Shown: positions 1-7,225 of the stretch, in pieces
Layout: each line of letters opens with the position of its first letter
Position numbering within the stretch: position 1 is the stretch's first letter
Assembly (NCBI GenBank): GCA_021286965.1
Contig: JAJTBK010000428.1
Coordinates: 1 to 8,324 of the forward strand
Direction: 5' to 3'
Origin: Comamonadaceae bacterium
GTDB lineage: Bacteria; Pseudomonadota; Gammaproteobacteria; Burkholderiales; Burkholderiaceae_C
DNA: 8,324 nt
The notes under the pieces: generated by a model
Told to the model about the DNA's origin: nothing
What the model saw: only the letters and a program-made list of their open reading frames with translations
Database searches by the model: none
Made by a program: the position numbers and the translations under genes

Positions 1-1
1 A

Positions 2-472
2 AAACCCATCGCTCCTGCCCGTACCCCCTGGGGCCTGCGCCTTGCCACCTTCGCGCTGTGGGCGCTGGCCGGTGCCAGCCTGGTGTACTGGGGGCTGCGT
101 CTGCTCGACAAGCCCCTGCCCGGGGCCGCGCCGGCGCCGGCGCCGGCGGCCAGCGCGCCCGATGCCCTGGCCCTGGGGCGCCTGCTGGGCGTGGTGCCCG
201 CGCCACCTCCGGGGGCGCAGGCGGCAGCGCCGGTGCAGGGGCGCATGGCCCTGGTCGGCCTGCTCGCCGGGCGTGAAAGCGGTGGCGGCGCGGCGCTGAT
301 CTCCATCGACGGCCTGCCGGCCAAGCCGTTTCGCGTCGGCGCCACGGTGGAGTCCGGCCTGGTGCTGCAAAACGTCACCGGGCGCGAGGCGCACCTCGGG
401 CCGGCACCGGGCGCGGCCAGCACCGTGACCCTGGCGATCCCGCTGCCGCCCGGGGGCGTGCAGCCGCAGTAA
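2..472 (+). CDS. GspC-like type II secretion inner-membrane protein, 5'-partial
   Basis: The open frame enters from the left edge and stops at TAA 470-472, giving 156 visible residues. Residues about 13-34 form one hydrophobic transmembrane segment after a short basic N-terminus. A low-complexity Ala/Pro linker follows (about 40-77), partly encoded by three copies of GCCGGC at 130-147. A compact beta-rich domain comes next (about 78-145), with the pattern LVGLLAG...GAALISIDG.PAKPFRVG..V..GLVLQ. This is the look of the periplasmic homology region of GspC/PulC (T2SSC family), which links the inner-membrane platform to the GspD secretin. The protein ends right after this domain, so it lacks the C-terminal PDZ or coiled-coil of full-length GspC. 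An internal GTG at 83 opens the same frame but would cut the membrane segment, so the real start is probably just outside the window. Family assignment is by recognition only. Confidence 0.72.
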   Translation, partial: KPIAPARTPWGLRLATFALWALAGASLVYWGLRLLDKPLPGAAPAPAPAASAPDALALGRLLGVVPAPPPGAQAAAPVQGRMALVGLLAGRESGGGAALISIDGLPAKPFRVGATVESGLVLQNVTGREAHLGPAPGAASTVTLAIPLPPGGVQPQ

Positions 473-487
473 CTTCTTTACGCTTTT

Positions 488-1969
488 TTACTGGAACGCC
501 ACCTCGGCAAAGCTGCGCAGCTTGCGGCTGTGCAGGCGCGCGGCGCCGCCGGCGCGCAGCAGCTCGATGGCGCGCAGGCCGATGCGCAGGTGCTGATCGA
601 CGCGCTCGCGGTAAAAGTGGTTGGCCATGCCCGGCAGCTTGATTTCGCCGTGCAGCGGCTTGTCCGACACGCACAGCAGCGTGCCGTAGGGCACGCGAAA
701 GCGAAAGCCGTTGGCGGCGATGGTGGCGCTCTCCATGTCCAGCGCCACGGCGCGGCTTTGGCTAAAGCGCTGTTGCGGCAAATTGTTGGGCAGCAGCTCC
801 CAGTTGCGGTTGTCGGTGCTGGCGACGGTGCCGGTGCGCATGATGCGTTTGAGCTCGCCCTCGGGAATTTGTGACACGTCGGCCACGGCCTGCTGCAGTG
901 CCTGCTGGATCTCGGCCAGCGCCGGGATGGGCACCCACAGCGGCAGGTCTTCGTCGAGCACATGGTCTTCGCGCACGTAGGCGTGCGCCAGCACGTAGTC
1001 GCCCAGCTGCTGGCTGTGGCGCAGGCCGGCGCAGTGGCCCAGCATCAGCCAGGCGTGCGGGCGCAGCACGGCGATGTGGTCGGTGATGGTTTTGGCGTTC
1101 GCCGGGCCGACGCCGATGTTCACCATGGTGATGCCGCTGCAGTCCTTGCGCACCAGGTGGTAGGCCGGCATTTGCGGCAGGCGCGGCGGCGCCATGCCGC
1201 GTGCGTCGCCGGGCTCGGGCGCGAGGCCTACGCGGCGCGTGACGACGTTGCCGGGCTCGATGAAGGCGATGTACTCGCTCTCGGGGTTGGCCATCTCCGC
1301 CAGCCCGAGGCGGATGAAGTCGTCGATGTAGAACTGGTAGTTGGTGAACAGCACGAAGTTCTGGAACCACTCGGGCTGCGTGCCGCTGTAGTGGCGCAGG
1401 CGCTGCAGCGAGTAATCGACGCGCGCAGCGGTGAACAGCGACAGCGGCTGCGCCTGGCCCGGCTGCGGCTGCCAGGTGCCGTTGGCGATGCCGTCGTCCA
1501 TGGCGGTGAGGTCGGGCAGGTCGAACAAATCGCGCATCAAGAGGCGCCGTTCGGCGCTCAGCTGGCCCTCGACGTGATCCTGCTCGGCAAAGGAAAAATG
1601 CACTGGAATCGGCTGGTTGCTGGTGGCCACCTCCAGCGCCACGCCGTGGCTTTGGCGCAGCAGGGTCAGCTGCTGCAGGTAGTAGCTGGCAAACAGGTCC
1701 GGGCGGGTGAGGGTGGTTTCGTAGTGGCCCGGGCCTTCGACGAAGCCGTAGGCCAGCTGCGTCGGCGCCCGGGCCACGGTGTGCGTGTGCAGGCGCACCA
1801 GCGGGTAGTAGGCGCGCACCGGCTGGGGCGGTGTTTCGCCGGCGACGAAGCGCTGCATGTGCTGGCGCAGGTGCTCGATCTGCTGCTGGTAAATGTGCTG
1901 GATCTGCGCCAGCGCTGCTGCCGGGTCGTCGTGCTGGGTCGGGGCGGTGAAGGTGGTGAGGTAGGCCAT
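488..1969 (-). CDS. amn: AMP nucleosidase
   Basis: This enzyme hydrolyses AMP to adenine and ribose 5-phosphate in the cytosol (EC 3.2.2.4), controlling the adenylate pool; E. coli Amn is ATP-activated and phosphate-inhibited. The 493-residue product aligns from memory along its whole length with the 484-residue E. coli Amn. Shared blocks include RLRHYSGT, FVLFTNYQFYIDDF, ITMVNIGVGPANAKTI, HCAGLRHSQQLGDYVLAHAY, RTGTVASTDNRNWEL, and ALDMESATIA followed by FRFRVPYGTLLCVSDKPLHG. The second half is the nucleoside-phosphorylase-like catalytic domain and the first half the Amn-specific N-terminal domain. I chose the ATG at 1969; an in-frame GTG at 1984 would add five residues, and neither has a clear Shine-Dalgarno. 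It lies about 25 bp downstream of a GGDEF/EAL gene on the same strand, so co-transcription is likely. It converges with the GspC-like gene across 15 bp with no visible terminator. Confidence 0.95.
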   Translation of the reverse strand: MAYLTTFTAPTQHDDPAAALAQIQHIYQQQIEHLRQHMQRFVAGETPPQPVRAYYPLVRLHTHTVARAPTQLAYGFVEGPGHYETTLTRPDLFASYYLQQLTLLRQSHGVALEVATSNQPIPVHFSFAEQDHVEGQLSAERRLLMRDLFDLPDLTAMDDGIANGTWQPQPGQAQPLSLFTAARVDYSLQRLRHYSGTQPEWFQNFVLFTNYQFYIDDFIRLGLAEMANPESEYIAFIEPGNVVTRRVGLAPEPGDARGMAPPRLPQMPAYHLVRKDCSGITMVNIGVGPANAKTITDHIAVLRPHAWLMLGHCAGLRHSQQLGDYVLAHAYVREDHVLDEDLPLWVPIPALAEIQQALQQAVADVSQIPEGELKRIMRTGTVASTDNRNWELLPNNLPQQRFSQSRAVALDMESATIAANGFRFRVPYGTLLCVSDKPLHGEIKLPGMANHFYRERVDQHLRIGLRAIELLRAGGAARLHSRKLRSFAEVAFQ

Positions 1970-1994
1970 GGGGGCATTGTCCACGGCCTGTGTG

Positions 1995-4103
1995 TCAGGG
2001 CGTGGGCGTCAGTCCGCCGCGTGCCTGCCAGGCTTCCCACCAGGGGCGCACCTGGTCGGCGGCGAGCGGGCGCGACAGGCCGTAGCCCTGCACCAGGTCG
2101 CAGCCCAGGCGCTGCAGCAGGGCCTGCTGCGCCGGCGTCTCCACGCCTTCGGCAACGACGCGCAGCTGCAGGCTGTGGCCCATCTGGATGATGGCGGTGA
2201 CGATGGCGACGTCGTCCTGGCTGTCGGGGGTGTCGATGACGAAGGAGCGGTCGATCTTGAGCTTGTCGATCGGGTAGCGCTTGAGGTACGCGAGCGAGGA
2301 GTAGCCGGTGCCGAAGTCGTCGATGGACACGCCCACGCCCAGCGCCTGCAGCGCAGCGAGCATCTGCGCGGCGGTGCCCGATTGCTGCAGCAGTACCGAC
2401 TCGGTGATCTCGATCTCCAGGTACTGCGGTGCCAGGCCGGTGTCGTGCAGCACCTGGCGGATGTCGGCCAGCACGTCGCGCTGGCGCAGCTCCAGGGCCG
2501 AGATGTTGACGGCGATGGGTACCGTGGGCAGGCCGGCGGCGTGCCAGGCCTGTAATTGGCGGCAGGCCTCGTGCAGCACCCAGCGGCCAATGGGCGTGAT
2601 CAGGCCGCGCGCTTCGGCGAAGGCGATGAACTCGTCCGGCCCGACCAGGCCGCGCTCGGGGTGCTGCCAGCGCACCAGGGCCTCGAAGCCGGCCAGGCGG
2701 GCGTCCGCCAGGTGCACCTGGGGCTGGTAGTGCAGCACGAATTCCTGCCGGGCAATGGCCTCGCGCAGCTGGCGCTCCAGGCGCAGCTCCTCGTGCGGGG
2801 TGCGCGCGTCCATGCTTGCCTGGTAGAACTGGCGGTTGGCGCGCCCGCTTTCCTTGGCGTAGGCCATGGCCAGGTCGGCGTGGCGCAGCAGCTCCTCGGG
2901 CTCGTCGCCGTCCTCGGGAAAGAGGCTGATGCCGATCGAGGGCGAGAGCGAAACCGGCAGCCCGCCGACCTTGTGCGGGCGGCCGATGGTGGCGAGCAGC
3001 TTGTCGGCCACCTGCGCAGCCTCCTGCGCCAGGCCCAGGTCGGGCAGCAGGACGACGAACTCGTCGCTGCCCAGGCGCGCCACCAGGTCGCAGGCGCGCA
3101 CGGTGGCCTTGAGGCGCTGCGCCATCTCGCACAGCAGCGTGTCGCCGACCTGGTGGCCGAGCGACTCGTTCACGGTCTTGAAATGGTCGAGGTTGATGAA
3201 CAGCAGCGCCGCCCGGCCCTGCTGCAGGCGCAGGCGCGCGAGGGTTTTGCCCAGCTGCTCGGTCAGGTAGCGGCGGTTGGGTAGCTGCGTCAGGTGGTCG
3301 TGCAGGGCGATGAAGGCCAGGTGCTCCTGTGCCTGCCTGCGTGCCGTGATGTCGCGCAGCACGGCAATGCGGTATTCCTGGCCCTCGTGCGGCATGGACT
3401 TGCCCACGACCTCGACCGGAATGCTGTGCCCGTCGCGGTGCAGGACGGCGATTTCGTAGGTGTCCTCGCGCCCCTGGGCGATGTAGTCGATGACGGACTG
3501 GCGGTATTCGGGCGCGACGTAGTCGAGGATGGAGTGCCCGATGACGTCGGCCACCTGCAGCCCGACCAGGCGCTCCAGGGCCTCGTTGCCGTCGAGCACC
3601 CGGCCATCCTTGTGAAACACCAGCGACTCCTGCGTCGCGGCGCTGAACTTGCGCATCCGTTCGTTGCTCTCGCGCACCGCACGCTCGGCCTGCCAGTGGT
3701 GCGTGATGTCGTGGATCATGACGAAGATGCCCAGCTGGCGCCCCTCTTGCAGGTGCGGGATGAGGTGCACTTCCATCATGCGCCGCTGGCCTTGCTCGTC
3801 GAGCTGCTCGCGCGTGTAGCGCACGGCCTCGCCGGCGGCGCAGCGCCGGGTGTAGGGCTCGATGATTTTCCAGGTGGTGGCGCCGACGCTGTCCTGGGCG
3901 TGCATTCCGAGGATGCTGGCCGTACTCTGGCCGCAGCTGCGGGCGTAGCGCTCGTTGGCAAAGCGGCAGCGCAGGGTGCTTGCCTCGTAGTAGGCGATGC
4001 TGGCGGGTACGGCGTCGGCAATCACCCGCAACAGCGAGCCGCTGTTGCCGGGGCCGAGGGCCTCGGGCGAGGCGGTGCGGAGGGAGTGCTGCAAATCGGA
4101 CAT
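1995..4103 (-). CDS. PAS-PAS-GGDEF-EAL cyclic-di-GMP signalling protein
   Basis: The 702-residue protein has two PAS sensor domains (about 24-140 and 150-255), a GGDEF domain (about 265-425) and an EAL domain (about 440-695). No transmembrane segment or signal peptide is seen, so it is probably a cytosolic sensor. The EAL domain carries the full phosphodiesterase set: E474 in EALVRW, N533, E565, D595 and D596 in DDFGTG, K616, E652 and Q672. From E565 on, the spacings match RocR exactly. It should hydrolyse c-di-GMP to pGpG. The GGDEF signature reads GSDEF (345-349), while the inhibitory-site RxxD (RACD, 336-339) is kept five residues upstream. The cyclase half may therefore be weak or act as a GTP or c-di-GMP sensor. 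I chose the ATG at 4103 because the 107-residue extension to 4424 is low-complexity and runs over the divergent transporter gene. No strong ribosome binding site is visible. What the PAS domains sense is unknown. Confidence 0.93.
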   Translation of the reverse strand: MSDLQHSLRTASPEALGPGNSGSLLRVIADAVPASIAYYEASTLRCRFANERYARSCGQSTASILGMHAQDSVGATTWKIIEPYTRRCAAGEAVRYTREQLDEQGQRRMMEVHLIPHLQEGRQLGIFVMIHDITHHWQAERAVRESNERMRKFSAATQESLVFHKDGRVLDGNEALERLVGLQVADVIGHSILDYVAPEYRQSVIDYIAQGREDTYEIAVLHRDGHSIPVEVVGKSMPHEGQEYRIAVLRDITARRQAQEHLAFIALHDHLTQLPNRRYLTEQLGKTLARLRLQQGRAALLFINLDHFKTVNESLGHQVGDTLLCEMAQRLKATVRACDLVARLGSDEFVVLLPDLGLAQEAAQVADKLLATIGRPHKVGGLPVSLSPSIGISLFPEDGDEPEELLRHADLAMAYAKESGRANRQFYQASMDARTPHEELRLERQLREAIARQEFVLHYQPQVHLADARLAGFEALVRWQHPERGLVGPDEFIAFAEARGLITPIGRWVLHEACRQLQAWHAAGLPTVPIAVNISALELRQRDVLADIRQVLHDTGLAPQYLEIEITESVLLQQSGTAAQMLAALQALGVGVSIDDFGTGYSSLAYLKRYPIDKLKIDRSFVIDTPDSQDDVAIVTAIIQMGHSLQLRVVAEGVETPAQQALLQRLGCDLVQGYGLSRPLAADQVRPWWEAWQARGGLTPTP

Positions 4104-4221
4104 AAGGCTGGCGCTGGTTATAGCGGATGCTTCTGCGCACGGGCGTGAGTAAAAGTCTCTATTTCTTGTAACCAAGAGCTTTGCTTCAGCACCTGCCCGA
4201 GGCCGCCGATAATGGCCGCCC
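4104..4221. promoter_or_regulatory. divergent intergenic spacer, probable promoters both ways
   Basis: This 118-bp gap separates the starts of the leftward GGDEF/EAL gene and the rightward CDF transporter gene, so it must carry the promoters for both unless transcription enters from elsewhere. The stretch at about 4146-4180 is clearly richer in A and T than its surroundings. On the minus strand TTGGTT, a 16-base spacer and TTTACT form a weak -35/-10-like pair there. I see no convincing palindromic operator, Fur-box-like sequence or riboswitch. The promoter call rests on gene arrangement and base composition, not on a strong consensus match. Confidence 0.35.
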
Positions 4222-5169
4222 ATGTCGATAACCCTTGCGCCCTCCCTTGCCGTCTGGCTGACGCCGCGCCGCCTGCTGCGCGTGTCGGTGGGCGTGGCCC
4301 TGCTGACGATCGTACTCAAGACCCTGGCCTGGTGGCTGACGGGCTCGATCGGGTTGTTGTCGGATGCGCTCGAATCCTTCGTCAACCTCGCTGGCGCCAT
4401 GTTTGCCCTGGCCATGGTGACCATCGCCGAGCGCCCGGCGGACGCCGAGCACCCCTACGGCCACTCGAAGGCGGAGTATTTCTCGTCCGGCTTCGAGGGC
4501 ATTTTGATCGTTGGCGCCAGCATGGCCATCTTCTGGGCCTCGGGCCTGCGCCTGCTGCAGCCGCAGCCGCTGGAGCAGCTCGATTGGGGCCTGGCGCTGT
4601 CGCTGGCCAGCACCGGCCTGAACGGCCTGCTGGCCTGGGCCATGTTCCGCAGCGCGCGCACGCACCGCTCGGTGGCGCTCGAAGGCGATGCGCGCCACCT
4701 GGTGACGGACGTCTGGACCTCGGTGGGCGTGGTCGTCGGCCTGCTGGCGGCGCGCGCCACCGGCTGGCTCTGGCTCGATCCGCTGGTGGCCATGGGCGTG
4801 GCGCTGAATATCCTGAAAGAGGGCGGGACGCTGGTCTGGCGCGCCGCCCAGGGGTTGATGGACGAGGCCGTGGAGCAGGAGCTGCTGGAGCTGATCGCCG
4901 CCACCCTGGAGCGCCACAGCCAGACCAGCGCCGGCGCGGTGCGTTTTGACAACCTGACCTCGCGCCGTGCCGGTGCGCGCAGCTACGTGCAGCTGCACAT
5001 GCACGTGCCGTCGCAGTGGACGCTCGGGCGCGCCGCCGCCGCGCGCGAGGCGCTCGAGGCCGAGCTGATGGACACCATTCCCGGCCTGTACGCCACCATC
5101 GAGCTGCTGCCCATGGGTGCCGTCACCGCTTTCGAGCAGGCCGAGGCGCAGGCCCGGGCCGCGCCATGA
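4222..5169 (+). CDS. cation diffusion facilitator (CDF) family metal exporter
   Basis: This 315-residue inner-membrane protein should export divalent metal (Zn, Fe, Mn or Co class) by proton antiport, as FieF/YiiP does. Hydrophobic spans lie at about 20-40, 44-66, 88-110, 121-141, 161-178 and 184-199, with a cytoplasmic C-terminal metallochaperone-like domain from about 212 to 300. Family marks are [20 protein letters not shown] in TM1-TM2, the loop [13 protein letters not shown] (77-89) and H159xxxD163 in TM5. Aligned to YiiP, the TM2 half of transport site A is E51 and N55 instead of D45 and D49, so the metal preference cannot be read from the sequence. The ATG at 4222 is the first start that leaves the divergent spacer free, but it lacks a clear Shine-Dalgarno. 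Its stop overlaps the dtd start (ATGA, 5166-5169), so it heads a coupled CDF-dtd-oxyR cluster. Confidence 0.9.
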   Translation: MSITLAPSLAVWLTPRRLLRVSVGVALLTIVLKTLAWWLTGSIGLLSDALESFVNLAGAMFALAMVTIAERPADAEHPYGHSKAEYFSSGFEGILIVGASMAIFWASGLRLLQPQPLEQLDWGLALSLASTGLNGLLAWAMFRSARTHRSVALEGDARHLVTDVWTSVGVVVGLLAARATGWLWLDPLVAMGVALNILKEGGTLVWRAAQGLMDEAVEQELLELIAATLERHSQTSAGAVRFDNLTSRRAGARSYVQLHMHVPSQWTLGRAAAAREALEAELMDTIPGLYATIELLPMGAVTAFEQAEAQARAAP

Positions 5170-5651
5170 TCGCCCTGCTGCAGCGTGTGCGCCAGGCGCG
5201 GGTGGAGGTGGCGGGCACGTGCATCGGTGCCATTGGCCCCGGCTTGCTGCTGCTGCTGTGCGCCGAGCAGGGCGACCGCGTGCAGGAGGCCGAGCGCCTG
5301 CTGGCCAAGGTACTCAAGCTGCGCGTGTTCGGCGATGCCGCTGGCAAGATGAACCGTAGCCTGCAGGACGTGGCCGGCGGTCTGCTCATCGTCAGCCAGT
5401 TCACCCTGGCGGCCGACACCAGCGGCGGCAACCGCCCCAGCTTTGGCCAGGCGGCGGCGCCGGCCGAGGGGCGCCGCCTGTACGATGACTTCGTTGCCCG
5501 GGCGCGCGCGGCGCACCCCGAGGTGGCGACGGGCGCGTTTGGCGCCGACATGCAGGTGCATCTGGTCAACGACGGCCCGGTCACCATTCCCCTGCGTATG
5601 GCGCCGCCGCCTGCCGCCGACCCCATGCAGCCCGAGGAGGGGGCGCTATGA
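5166..5651 (+). CDS. dtd: D-aminoacyl-tRNA deacylase
   Basis: Dtd removes D-amino acids, and glycine mischarged on tRNA-Ala, from tRNA, acting as a cytosolic proofreading enzyme. The start [15 protein letters not shown] matches E. coli Dtd (MIALIQRV.RASV.V). The two signature motifs are present: [17 protein letters not shown] (77-93), holding the SQxT active-site motif, and NDGPVT (135-140), holding the Gly-cisPro motif that excludes L-aminoacyl groups. The length of 161 residues exceeds the usual 145-150 because of a Pro/Ala-rich tail of about 14 residues after PLRM. The ATG at 5166 overlaps the transporter stop, and the protein homology begins exactly there, so the longer frame from the GTG at 5016 is rejected. 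The upstream ribosome binding site is weak, which fits translational coupling. The tail also encodes the strong Shine-Dalgarno of oxyR, and the stop codon overlaps the oxyR ATG. Confidence 0.95.
   Translation: MIALLQRVRQARVEVAGTCIGAIGPGLLLLLCAEQGDRVQEAERLLAKVLKLRVFGDAAGKMNRSLQDVAGGLLIVSQFTLAADTSGGNRPSFGQAAAPAEGRRLYDDFVARARAAHPEVATGAFGADMQVHLVNDGPVTIPLRMAPPPAADPMQPEEGAL
5634..5642 (+). promoter_or_regulatory. strong Shine-Dalgarno of oxyR inside dtd
   Basis: GAGGAGGGG lies five bases before the ATG at 5648 and is embedded in the last codons of dtd. Together with the ATGA overlap it fixes the oxyR start and suggests that oxyR can initiate strongly by itself as well as by coupling. Confidence 0.75.
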
Positions 5652-6613
5652 CCCTGACTGAACTCAAGTACATCGTCGCCGTGGCGCGCGAGAAGCACTT
5701 TGGCCGCGCAGCCGAAGCCTGCTTTGTCTCGCAGCCCACCCTGTCGGTGGCGGTGAAGAAGCTCGAAGACGAGCTGGACATGAAAATCTTCGAGCGCAGC
5801 GCCGGCGAGGTCACCGTCACCGCCCTGGGCGAAGACATCGTGCGCCAGGCGCAAAGCGTGCTGGAGCAGGCTGCTGCCATCAAGGAAATCGCCAAGCGCG
5901 GCAAGGACCCGCTGGCCGGCGTGCTGACGCTGGGCGTGATCTACACCATCGGCCCCTACCTGCTGCCCGAGCTGGTGCGCCACGCGATTGCGCGCACGCC
6001 GCAAATGCCGCTGATGCTGCAGGAGAACTTCACCGTCAAGCTGCTGGAGATGCTGCGCACCGGCGAGATCGACTGCGCCATCCTGGCCGAGCCCTTCCCC
6101 GACACCGGCCTGGCCATGGCGCCGCTGTACGACGAGCCCTTTCTCGCCGCCGTGCCCAGCAACCACCCACTGGCCGGGCGCGACAGCGTCTCCACCGAGG
6201 AGCTGAAGAACGAAACCATGCTGCTGTTGGGCGCGGGCCACTGCTTTCGCGACCATGTGCTCGAAGTTTGTCCCGAGTTCGCGCGCTACGCCAGCAACGC
6301 CGAGGGCATTCGGCGCACGTTCGAGGGCAGCTCGCTGGAGACCATCAAGCACATGGTCTCGGCCGGCATGGGCGTGACGCTGGTGCCGCGCCTGTCGGTG
6401 CCGCGCGACGCGCTGCACAAAGGCGTGCGCCGGCGCAAGAGCGACGACGCGCACATCCGCTACCTGCCGATCCAGGAGGCCGACGGCGCCGGCCCGCCCA
6501 CGCGCCGCGTGGTGCTCGCCTGGCGGCGCAGCTTCACGCGCTACGAGGCCATTGCCGCGCTGCGCAACGCCATCTACGCCTGCGAGCTGCCGGGCGTGCA
6601 GCGCCTCTCCTGA
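5648..6613 (+). CDS. oxyR: LysR-family hydrogen peroxide sensor OxyR
   Basis: OxyR is a tetrameric LysR-type transcription factor that activates peroxide defence genes when a disulfide forms. The 321-residue product begins with a winged helix-turn-helix domain (about 1-60; [18 protein letters not shown] then [13 protein letters not shown]), followed by a linker helix and a LysR substrate-binding-type domain (about 90-300). The redox motif [12 protein letters not shown] places cysteines at residues 199 and 208, the same numbers and nine-residue spacing as C199/C208 of E. coli OxyR. This separates it from ordinary LysR regulators. The C-terminus is about 16 residues longer than in E. coli (305). 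The ATG at 5648 overlaps the dtd stop and has a strong ribosome binding site. Downstream is dps, a classic OxyR target. No clear OxyR-box was found upstream of oxyR or of dps. Confidence 0.95.
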   Translation: MTLTELKYIVAVAREKHFGRAAEACFVSQPTLSVAVKKLEDELDMKIFERSAGEVTVTALGEDIVRQAQSVLEQAAAIKEIAKRGKDPLAGVLTLGVIYTIGPYLLPELVRHAIARTPQMPLMLQENFTVKLLEMLRTGEIDCAILAEPFPDTGLAMAPLYDEPFLAAVPSNHPLAGRDSVSTEELKNETMLLLGAGHCFRDHVLEVCPEFARYASNAEGIRRTFEGSSLETIKHMVSAGMGVTLVPRLSVPRDALHKGVRRRKSDDAHIRYLPIQEADGAGPPTRRVVLAWRRSFTRYEAIAALRNAIYACELPGVQRLS

Positions 6614-6655
6614 GCCGGGGCTGCGCTACAGTCGCAGGGGTTGACGTTTTCACAC

Positions 6656-6661
6656 AAGGAG
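6656..6661 (+). promoter_or_regulatory. Shine-Dalgarno of dps
   Basis: AAGGAG lies eight bases before the ATG at 6670, an ideal distance. It decides the dps start against the much longer open frame reaching back to 6268, which would run through oxyR. Confidence 0.8.
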
Positions 6662-6669
6662 TAAGCACC

Positions 6670-7179
6670 ATGGCCAAGGAAACCAAGACTGCCCGCAAAA
6701 CCGCCGCTGCCATCAACATCGGCATCAGCGACAAAGACCGCGCCGCCATTGCGCAGGGCCTGTCGCGCTTGCTGGCCGACACCTACACCCTGTACCTGAC
6801 GACGCACAACTTCCACTGGAACGTCACCGGCCCCATGTTCAACACCCTGCACACCATGTTCATGGGGCAGTACACCGAGCTGTGGAACGCCGTCGATCCG
6901 ATTGCCGAGCGCATCCGCTCGCTCGGCCACGTCGCGCCCGGCTCCTACGCCGCCTTTGGCGAGCTGTCCTCGCTGCCCGACGTGCCGGCGCAGCCGCCCA
7001 AGGCGCTGGAGATGGTGCGCATCCTGGTACAAGGCCACGAGGCCGTGGCACGCACCGCGCGCGAACTGTTCCCCCTGGCCGACAAAGCCAGCGACGAGCC
7101 CACCGCCGACCTGCTCACCCAGCGCCTGACGGTGCACGAGCAAACCGCCTGGATGCTGCGCTCTTTGCTAGAAGATTGA
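6670..7179 (+). CDS. dps: Dps family DNA-binding ferritin-like protein
   Basis: Dps forms a 12-subunit shell that oxidises Fe(II) with peroxide and stores it, and often coats DNA. The 169-residue product has a Lys/Arg-rich N-terminal tail ([10 protein letters not shown]) like the DNA-binding tail of E. coli Dps, then a ferritin-like four-helix bundle. The inter-subunit ferroxidase residues are recognisable: H49 in [13 protein letters not shown]61, D76 and E80 in VDPIAERI. Position 65, usually Asp or Glu (E. coli D67), is Met here. The start at 6670 has an ideal Shine-Dalgarno. It lies 56 bp after oxyR on the same strand, consistent with read-through from oxyR or with its own OxyR-controlled promoter; neither is obvious. 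The last codons and the TGA stop fall within an inverted repeat, and a hairpin terminator follows directly. Confidence 0.95.
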   Translation: MAKETKTARKTAAAINIGISDKDRAAIAQGLSRLLADTYTLYLTTHNFHWNVTGPMFNTLHTMFMGQYTELWNAVDPIAERIRSLGHVAPGSYAAFGELSSLPDVPAQPPKALEMVRILVQGHEAVARTARELFPLADKASDEPTADLLTQRLTVHEQTAWMLRSLLED

Positions 7180-7208
7180 TAGCTTCTAGCGCTTGCTGCA
7201 CAAGGGCT
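7180..7208 (+). repeat. diverged copy of dispersed palindromic repeat, after dps
   Basis: These 29 bases match 8124-8152 at 24 of 29 positions in the same orientation; the shared core is CTAGCGCTTG. The copy begins directly after the dps stop codon, and its right arm forms part of the dps terminator stem. Separately, GCTAGAAG (7167-7174) and CTTCTAGC (7183-7190) form a perfect 8-bp inverted repeat around the dps stop codon, so the repeat may reach back into the last dps codons. I remember similar TAGCTGCTAGCGCTTG-type palindromes as common between genes in Comamonadaceae, but this was not checked. Confidence 0.6.
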
Positions 7209-7221
7209 TCGGCCCTTTTTT
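7202..7221 (+). terminator. Rho-independent terminator of dps (UUCG tetraloop)
   Basis: AAGGGC (7202-7207) pairs perfectly with GCCCTT (7212-7217) around the loop TTCG. The closing C(UUCG)G arrangement is exceptionally stable, and a run of six T (7216-7221) follows. It lies 22 bp after the dps stop and ends only four bases before the ubiA ATG, so it probably also limits read-through into ubiA. Confidence 0.85.
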
Positions 7222-7225
7222 GTTG

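Noticed and set aside
130..147. Tandem GCCGGC repeat as a regulatory or phase-variable tract
   Set aside because: Three hexamer copies keep the reading frame and simply encode the Ala/Pro linker of the GspC-like protein.
473..487. Bidirectional terminator between the GspC-like gene and amn
   Set aside because: There is a short T-rich stretch but no stem; 15 bp is too short to hold one and I found none extending into the genes.
962..2191. 409-residue open frame on the plus strand opposite amn and the end of the GGDEF/EAL gene
   Set aside because: It is antisense to two well-recognised genes and its composition (Ala, Val, Gln, Arg, His rich) is that of a GC-driven shadow frame; no domain is recognisable.
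1666..4140. 824-residue minus-strand frame overlapping the GGDEF/EAL gene
   Set aside because: It is the same strand in another frame and consists of Arg/Pro/Ala-rich low-complexity sequence; the true frame gives complete PAS, GGDEF and EAL motifs.
4104..4424. N-terminal extension of the GGDEF/EAL protein to 4424
   Set aside because: It would run across the divergent promoter region and the first 200 bp of the CDF gene, and the added residues resemble no domain.
5123..6454. 443-residue minus-strand frame opposite dtd and oxyR
   Set aside because: It is antisense to clear dtd and oxyR coding frames, with His/Gln/Arg/Ala-rich shadow composition and no start signal.
6614..6669. OxyR binding site or dps promoter between oxyR and dps
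   Set aside because: TACAGT (6627-6632) and TTGACG (6641-6646) look promoter-like but are not correctly spaced with partners, and no ATAG-N7-CTAT pattern is visible. CTGCG/CGCAG (6621-6637) is only a 5-bp inverted repeat.
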